From Chloroflexota bacterium (GTDB lineage Bacteria > Chloroflexota > Anaerolineae > Anaerolineales > UBA4823), in contig JAKOUW010000202.1 in NCBI GenBank assembly GCA_029782365.1, positions 1 through 64,000 of the forward strand: a DNA stretch of 64,000 bases, in the 5' to 3' direction. The notes beneath the pieces were generated by a model, which saw only the letters and a program-made list of their open reading frames with translations, did not search any database and was not told where the DNA came from. This document shows positions 59,860 to 64,000 of this stretch, in pieces (the first letter of the stretch is position 1; every line of letters begins with the position of its first letter). The position numbers and the translations under genes are program-made.

Positions 59860-60207
59860 ATGAACAAAAATACCCTGCGTACCGCTATCCTGGTGCTTGG
59901 CTTGGCCACCGCTCTGATTCACTTTTCACTCAACTTTCTGATGGGGGGGTTTGACCCGGTCTTCACCGCCAACGGACTGGGATACCTGGCGCTCCTGGCT
60001 GCATTCTTTCTGCCGATTGCCTTTTTGAAAGGCCGCGAAAAAATAGTCCAATATGCATTCATGGGATATACTGCGGTGACAATCCTGGCTTGGGTTGCGA
60101 TTGGCGAAAAGAACATCGCTACCATCCAAGGCGTGGTCGGCTACACCGCCAAGGTGATCGAATTGTTATTGATCGCCTCGCTTTATTCATATTCACGATC
60201 CAGTTAA
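59860..60207 (+). CDS. Small four-helix membrane protein
   Basis: 115 residues from ATG 59860 with AAGGAAGG upstream; the longer frame to 59767 has no ribosome site. Four hydrophobic segments; no family recognised. A run of seven G (59943-59949) encodes MGG. TATAAT at 59823-59828 is the likely -10 box. Confidence 0.7.
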   Translation: MNKNTLRTAILVLGLATALIHFSLNFLMGGFDPVFTANGLGYLALLAAFFLPIAFLKGREKIVQYAFMGYTAVTILAWVAIGEKNIATIQGVVGYTAKVIELLLIASLYSYSRSS

Positions 60208-60225
60208 TATTATTCGATTGCCTCT

Positions 60226-61071
60226 GTGGAAGAACGCTCCCAAGCGCAAGCGGTCGCCAATTATTACAACCGCAATACACGCCTGTTCCTGAGCCTGGGT
60301 GGCAGCGGTATTGATAGCGCGGCGATACACCGCCAGATTTGGACCCCGGGCGTCCACACGCGCCGCGCCTCCTTTGCATTCCTGGATGAGCATGTGGCAG
60401 GCAGCCTGCCTGCAAAACCTGGCGGAAGAGGCCTGCGCTTTCTCGACCTGGGCTGCGGCATCGGGGGCAGTGCCACCTGGATTGCCAGTCACCTGGAAGC
60501 CCAGGTGGTGGGCGTCACCCTCAGCAGTGGCCAGGTGCGAATGGCCCAGCAGCGCGTAAGCCGCCTGGGGCTGGCCGAGCGCTGCCAGTTTGTGCAGGCT
60601 GATTTTTTGCACCTGCCTGAACTGGGGATATTTGATGGAGCCTGGGCAGTTGAATCTTACAGCCATGCCGTTAACAGCCAGCGTTTCTTTGAGCAAGTGG
60701 CCCGCGTACTCAGGCCGGGGGGCCGGTTGGTTATCGCCGACGATTTTATAGCCCCGAGCACAGCCAATAATCCCTGCTCTACCAGGTGGGTAGAGCAGTT
60801 CACCTCGGGCTGGCAGTTGGTCAACCTGGGCACGGTCGCATCCACCCTCCGCCAGGCAGAACAGGCCGGGTTCCGGCTGATGAGCGATGAAGATCTCTCA
60901 CAATACCTGCGCTTTGCACCAGCCTGGGTCACCCGACCGGCGGCAGTTCTGCTCAGTCTGCCTCTACCGTGGAGCTTTTGGCGCAGTTTGCGCGGCAGCA
61001 CTGCCCTGCAAATTTGCGGGGAAAAGGGTTGGACGCAATACCATTTCATCACCTGGGAAAAGGTTTTATAG
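60226..61071 (+). CDS. Class I SAM-dependent methyltransferase
   Basis: 281 residues, GTG start. AdoMet motifs: FLDLGCGIGGSATWIASHL (motif I), GVTLSSGQ, FDGAWAVESYSHA (motif II), VLRPGGRLVIADDF (motif III). Resembles gamma-tocopherol- or glycine-type methyltransferases (SAM-MT 11 type) that act on lipids or small quinones. Possibly coupled with the preceding membrane protein (18-base gap). Confidence 0.87.
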   Translation: MEERSQAQAVANYYNRNTRLFLSLGGSGIDSAAIHRQIWTPGVHTRRASFAFLDEHVAGSLPAKPGGRGLRFLDLGCGIGGSATWIASHLEAQVVGVTLSSGQVRMAQQRVSRLGLAERCQFVQADFLHLPELGIFDGAWAVESYSHAVNSQRFFEQVARVLRPGGRLVIADDFIAPSTANNPCSTRWVEQFTSGWQLVNLGTVASTLRQAEQAGFRLMSDEDLSQYLRFAPAWVTRPAAVLLSLPLPWSFWRSLRGSTALQICGEKGWTQYHFITWEKVL

Positions 61072-61079
61072 GCGCCTAG

Positions 61080-61961
61080 TTACACGACCCTTTGCCAGTC
61101 TTGCGGCCAATGTTCTAAAACGCGGCGCGCCTCATCAGTGATCCGCCTGGTAATAGCGGCCGGTTCGTTGCTCAGGCGAGTAAGCTCCGCCGCCAACAAC
61201 GCCGGCGCAAATACAATAGAAACCAGGTTGTGTTTATACGGCGCCCAGGCCACCTGCAGGGCTGCCGCCAGCAGTTCGCGGTCTTTCGGCTGGCGGCGCA
61301 GACGGGTCAGCGGGTTGCGCAGGGCTTCTGCGGTGAACACGCCACCGACCACTGCCACCACGATGCGCGTTGCCGGCGCTAAACGGGCGAAAAAGGCAAT
61401 GCTTTCCGACCATGATTCTAATGATTCCATTGCCCCGGTTTGGACGAGCGGATCAGGCTCGATGTGCCCGGCAGGGAAAGTGGCGAGGCAGCCGCCTTTC
61501 CTGAGGTGGTTGGCGGCCGTGCGGGTGAGGCCGGCGCGCGCATTGAGATCATCCGGCAGCAAGAACAACTGCTCGCTGACATGGGGCAGAGAGCGCAGGA
61601 AAGGCCGGTCGAGGGCAATCGCTTTCAGGTCAGGCCGGCTGATGCAGGCGAAAAGAGAAACAGTATCCGCCAGGCCCGGGTGATTGGAGAGGATCATCAG
61701 CGGGCCCTCAGCGGGAATGTGCTCCAACCCATTCGCCTGCACACCCCCCGTATGTTTGCGCGCCAGCGCACTGCTGGCCTGGGTTAATCCGTTTTTACCG
61801 GTCAGCTCGTCAAACAACAAGATATCCCGGGCAAAGCGGACCGAGGGCGGGCGCGCCAGCCAGCGCAGCAGCCGCCGGCCGAAGCGCACATTCGCCAGTC
61901 CCCAGGCGCTCAGCACATCATCGATATTGACTTCTGTCAGGTGGGCAAGCTCAGCGTTCAT
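61080..61961 (-). CDS. PlsC-type lysophospholipid acyltransferase-like protein
   Basis: 293 residues from ATG 61961. The motif 'NHxxxxD' is seen as LSNHPGLADTV, then FPAGHIEPD (the FPEG-like motif III). It would transfer an acyl chain to a glycerophospholipid or similar acceptor. Second residues of both motifs deviate from the consensus, so it may be a divergent family. Cotranscribed with EamA and alr on the - strand. Confidence 0.72.
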   Translation of the reverse strand: MNAELAHLTEVNIDDVLSAWGLANVRFGRRLLRWLARPPSVRFARDILLFDELTGKNGLTQASSALARKHTGGVQANGLEHIPAEGPLMILSNHPGLADTVSLFACISRPDLKAIALDRPFLRSLPHVSEQLFLLPDDLNARAGLTRTAANHLRKGGCLATFPAGHIEPDPLVQTGAMESLESWSESIAFFARLAPATRIVVAVVGGVFTAEALRNPLTRLRRQPKDRELLAAALQVAWAPYKHNLVSIVFAPALLAAELTRLSNEPAAITRRITDEARRVLEHWPQDWQRVV

Positions 61962-62000
61962 AAAAACCACATCTCCGCAGATCGATGGTTTAAAAAACGT

Positions 62001-62879
62001 TCATTCCGGGCGGGCTGCCAGCCACAAGCCGAGCCCGATCAGCGCGCCGCCGACCAAGAACAAGCCAGAAAGCTGGTCTTTGAGCAGCAGCGCCCCCAGT
62101 CCAACCCCCACCAGCGGCTGGGCAAAAAAAGTCAACGAGGCCACGCTGGCATCCAGAGTGGCGAAAGCCCGGTTCCACATGTACATCGAAAGGGCGGTAG
62201 AAATGACCCCCAGGTATAGCACCCCCAGGATGACCGCGAAGGTGATCTGACCGAGCGGTGTGACTCGCAGCTCAAAAAAGGATGCCGGCAGCGCTGTGAT
62301 CAATCCACCGAAAAGGAAGACCATCGTAGCAGGCAGCACGGCCAGGTCGCGCGTGGCCTTGCGCACCAGAACCGAATACAGCGCCCAGGTCACCGCCGCT
62401 CCCACCAGGATCAGGTTGCCGATAAACAAATTGGAAGAAAAATTCGCCGAGCGTGGGTCGATCACGGCAATCACGCCAATGGTAGAGATCACCAGGGCGA
62501 AAAGGCGCATGCGGGTCACGCGCTCGCCGAGCAGCCAGGCAGCAAACGGCAGGATGAAAGCCGGGGTAACCGATGTCACCAGGGCAGCGTTGGAAGCGGT
62601 TGAAAGGTGTGTGCCGACAAACTGCAGGGCCACCGAAATGCCATAACCGACAAACCCAACGCCCAGCGCGACCATCGTCTGGTGGCGGGTAAAACCTGTG
62701 CCACCCTGACGGGCGATAATCGCCCACAGCACCACGATGCCCATCACCAGGCGAATTGTTAATAAGGTGAAGGGCGGGATAACATCCAGCACAACTTTAC
62801 TGATCACATACATGCCCCCCCAAATAGCCGCTGCGCCCAAACCATACAATATCCCACTCAATTGACGATCATGCCTCAT
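62001..62879 (-). CDS. EamA/DMT-family transporter
   Basis: 292 residues with ten predicted membrane helices in two EamA repeats (GAAAIWGGMYVISKV at the start of repeat 1, GAAVTWALYSVLVRKA at the start of repeat 2). Exports or takes up a metabolite or amino acid; substrate unknown. It begins 18 bases after the alr stop. Confidence 0.9.
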   Translation of the reverse strand: MRHDRQLSGILYGLGAAAIWGGMYVISKVVLDVIPPFTLLTIRLVMGIVVLWAIIARQGGTGFTRHQTMVALGVGFVGYGISVALQFVGTHLSTASNAALVTSVTPAFILPFAAWLLGERVTRMRLFALVISTIGVIAVIDPRSANFSSNLFIGNLILVGAAVTWALYSVLVRKATRDLAVLPATMVFLFGGLITALPASFFELRVTPLGQITFAVILGVLYLGVISTALSMYMWNRAFATLDASVASLTFFAQPLVGVGLGALLLKDQLSGLFLVGGALIGLGLWLAARPE

Positions 62880-62897
62880 AAGTAACCTAAGTTTTCT

Positions 62898-64000
62898 CTA
62901 TTCTGAAACATAAACCCGGGGTACCCGGGCGCTGATATTGGTCAAGATTTCATACGGAATCGTGCCTACCAGGTCAGCCAGATCATCGGCGCTGATTTCG
63001 GCTTTGCCCTGCTTACCTAACAGCACGACCTCGTCGCGTGTCTCTCCCGGGTCGCCTTCCAGGTTCACCATCAGTTGGTCCATGCAGACACGCCCAACGA
63101 TTGGATATTCTCGACCGCGCGCCAGCACATAGCCGCGGTTCGAGAGCAAACGGAAATAGCCGTCAGCATATCCCACCGGTAAGGTTAAGATCCGCACGGA
63201 GTGATCGCTTTGCCAGGTTGAGCCGTAACTCACCGGGTGATGAGGCGGCAAGATTTTACTGTTCACCGGCATGGATTTCCAGGTCAGCGCCGGGCGCACA
63301 CCCACACTGCGCTGTGTATCCTTATCTGGGTAAACACCATACAACATGATCCCGGGCCGCACGATGTCGAAATAGGCCTCTGGAAGCTGCAAAATAGCCC
63401 CAGAATTGGCGGCATGGACCATTGGCCGAGGCAGGCCGCTTTCATCGTAAAAAGCCAGAGCGCGATTGAATCGCTCAAGCTGCAGCCGGGCGTGACTCAA
63501 ATCGGCCGCGTCGGCATTGGCAAAATGCGTGAATATTCCGCTCACCTTCACATGCTGAAAGCTCAGGCTGGCCTTCAAAAGGCTGTGAGCATCGTCATAC
63601 TGCACTCCCAACCGCCCCATACCAGTGTCCACTTTAATGTGGACATCAGCCTGCAAGCCGCGCTTCACCGCCTCACTCTCGACCGCCTGGAAATTCTCCA
63701 GCGAGCCTACCGTGAGAATAACCCCGTATTCTAGGTATGCAGGCACCTGGTGAGGTTGGATACCGCCCAATACCAGGATCGGCTGGGTGATTCCACTTTG
63801 ACGCAGGGTAATTGCTTCATCCAAGATAGCCACACCGAACATATCAGCGCCGCATGAGGCCAGGTGGCGGGCGACTTCAACCAGGCCATGACCGTAGGCG
63901 TTGGCTTTGACCACCGGCATCACCCTGGCCGGCGCGACTTTTTGACGGATGGCTTGCAAGTTGGCCGCCAGTTGATTCAGGTTAACCACAACATGGGTTG
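62898..64000 (-). CDS. alr: Alanine racemase, N-terminus cut by the right edge
   Basis: About 367 residues visible; the frame is open to the window end, where THVVVNLNQLAANL gives the usual start of the family, so the GTG at 63989 is not the true start. PLP lysine in MPVVKANAYGHG, and the second catalytic Tyr in HPVSYGSTWQS. GYADGYFR and CMDQLMV are also family signatures. Makes D-alanine for peptidoglycan. Confidence 0.95.
   Translation of the reverse strand, partial: THVVVNLNQLAANLQAIRQKVAPARVMPVVKANAYGHGLVEVARHLASCGADMFGVAILDEAITLRQSGITQPILVLGGIQPHQVPAYLEYGVILTVGSLENFQAVESEAVKRGLQADVHIKVDTGMGRLGVQYDDAHSLLKASLSFQHVKVSGIFTHFANADAADLSHARLQLERFNRALAFYDESGLPRPMVHAANSGAILQLPEAYFDIVRPGIMLYGVYPDKDTQRSVGVRPALTWKSMPVNSKILPPHHPVSYGSTWQSDHSVRILTLPVGYADGYFRLLSNRGYVLARGREYPIVGRVCMDQLMVNLEGDPGETRDEVVLLGKQGKAEISADDLADLVGTIPYEILTNISARVPRVYVSE

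Noticed and set aside
63987-63989. GTG as start of alanine racemase
   Set aside because: The frame continues upstream with THV, the family-typical N-terminus, to the end of the window, so the gene is cut there.
1-64000. tRNA, rRNA, CRISPR or prophage features
   Set aside because: I saw no cloverleaf-like intergenic sequence, no rRNA-like conserved stretch, no regularly spaced direct repeats and no phage structural genes.

Overview
The window looks like 64 kb of chromosome from a Gram-positive-type or monoderm-like bacterium, most probably an uncultured Anaerolineae member of the Chloroflexota. This rests on gene content: many LysM/M23 lipoproteins, a secreted protein with 'RARFEWHPE'-type repeats, 7TM-GAF sensors, a fused formiminotransferase-cyclodeaminase and HExxH...EGxAT secreted zincins. 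No rRNA or tRNA is present to confirm it. There is no phage, IS element or CRISPR array. Genes are tightly packed, with many ATGA or TGATG overlaps, and only one gene-poor stretch exceeds 300 bases (the rho leader/upstream region).

Layout. 1-2484 (-) is the N-terminal part of a secreted SpvB/RHS-type protein that runs off the left edge; its promoter spacer holds a 13-base homopolymer. 2655-5729 (+) holds a zincin, a HAD phosphatase and a secreted repeat protein. 5737-12440 (-) is a run of a receiver/Y1-transposase-fold fusion, DNA polymerase I and a TPR protein. 12510-14129 (+) is a secreted transglycosylase-like protein. 14166-16806 (-) holds a small protein, a LysM-M23 endopeptidase and Rho. 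17225-20053 (-) is a six-gene thiol-redox operon: ECF sigma, zinc anti-sigma, zinc-ribbon protein, a two-thioredoxin-fold oxidoreductase with an in-frame UGA in place of an active-site Cys codon, a TlpA-like thioredoxin and an OsmC protein. 20195-24478 covers acyl-CoA synthetase, an M20 peptidase and a PfkB kinase. 24475-30802 (-) is a cell-wall cluster: three LysM-M23 lipoprotein paralogues and one serine hydrolase.

Continuing: 30872-36003 (+) carries a membrane protein, FtcD, a CapA-like lipoprotein, dCTP deaminase and a solitary DNA methyltransferase. 36023-41715 (-) carries ComEA, an S1 protein, a 7TM sensor, GNAT, an Ig-like membrane protein and purine nucleoside phosphorylase. 41974-48489 holds a diguanylate cyclase, threonine aldolase, RluD-like synthase, LspA and a two-component system with a His-rich membrane protein. 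48616-50974 (-) is a pterin-synthase/glycosyltransferase/methyltransferase operon, and 54369-56158 (-) is a RibD-like reductase plus dehydrogenase that may belong to the same pathway. Between them lie an aldo/keto reductase and a PadR regulator with a large palindromic operator. 56161-64000 contains an MFS exporter, a repeat protein, a GT1 glycosyltransferase, a methyltransferase, an acyltransferase, an EamA transporter and a partial alanine racemase.

The two strongest unusual signals are (1) the probable selenoprotein at 18215-18886, with a SECIS-like hairpin at the expected distance from the UGA, inside a sigma/anti-sigma redox operon, and (2) the receiver-domain protein at 10890-12440 whose C-terminus has the IS200/IS605 TnpA (Y1) fold but has lost both HUH histidines. 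Several genes also appear to have promoters placed so that transcription would begin at or next to the start codon (leaderless mRNAs).
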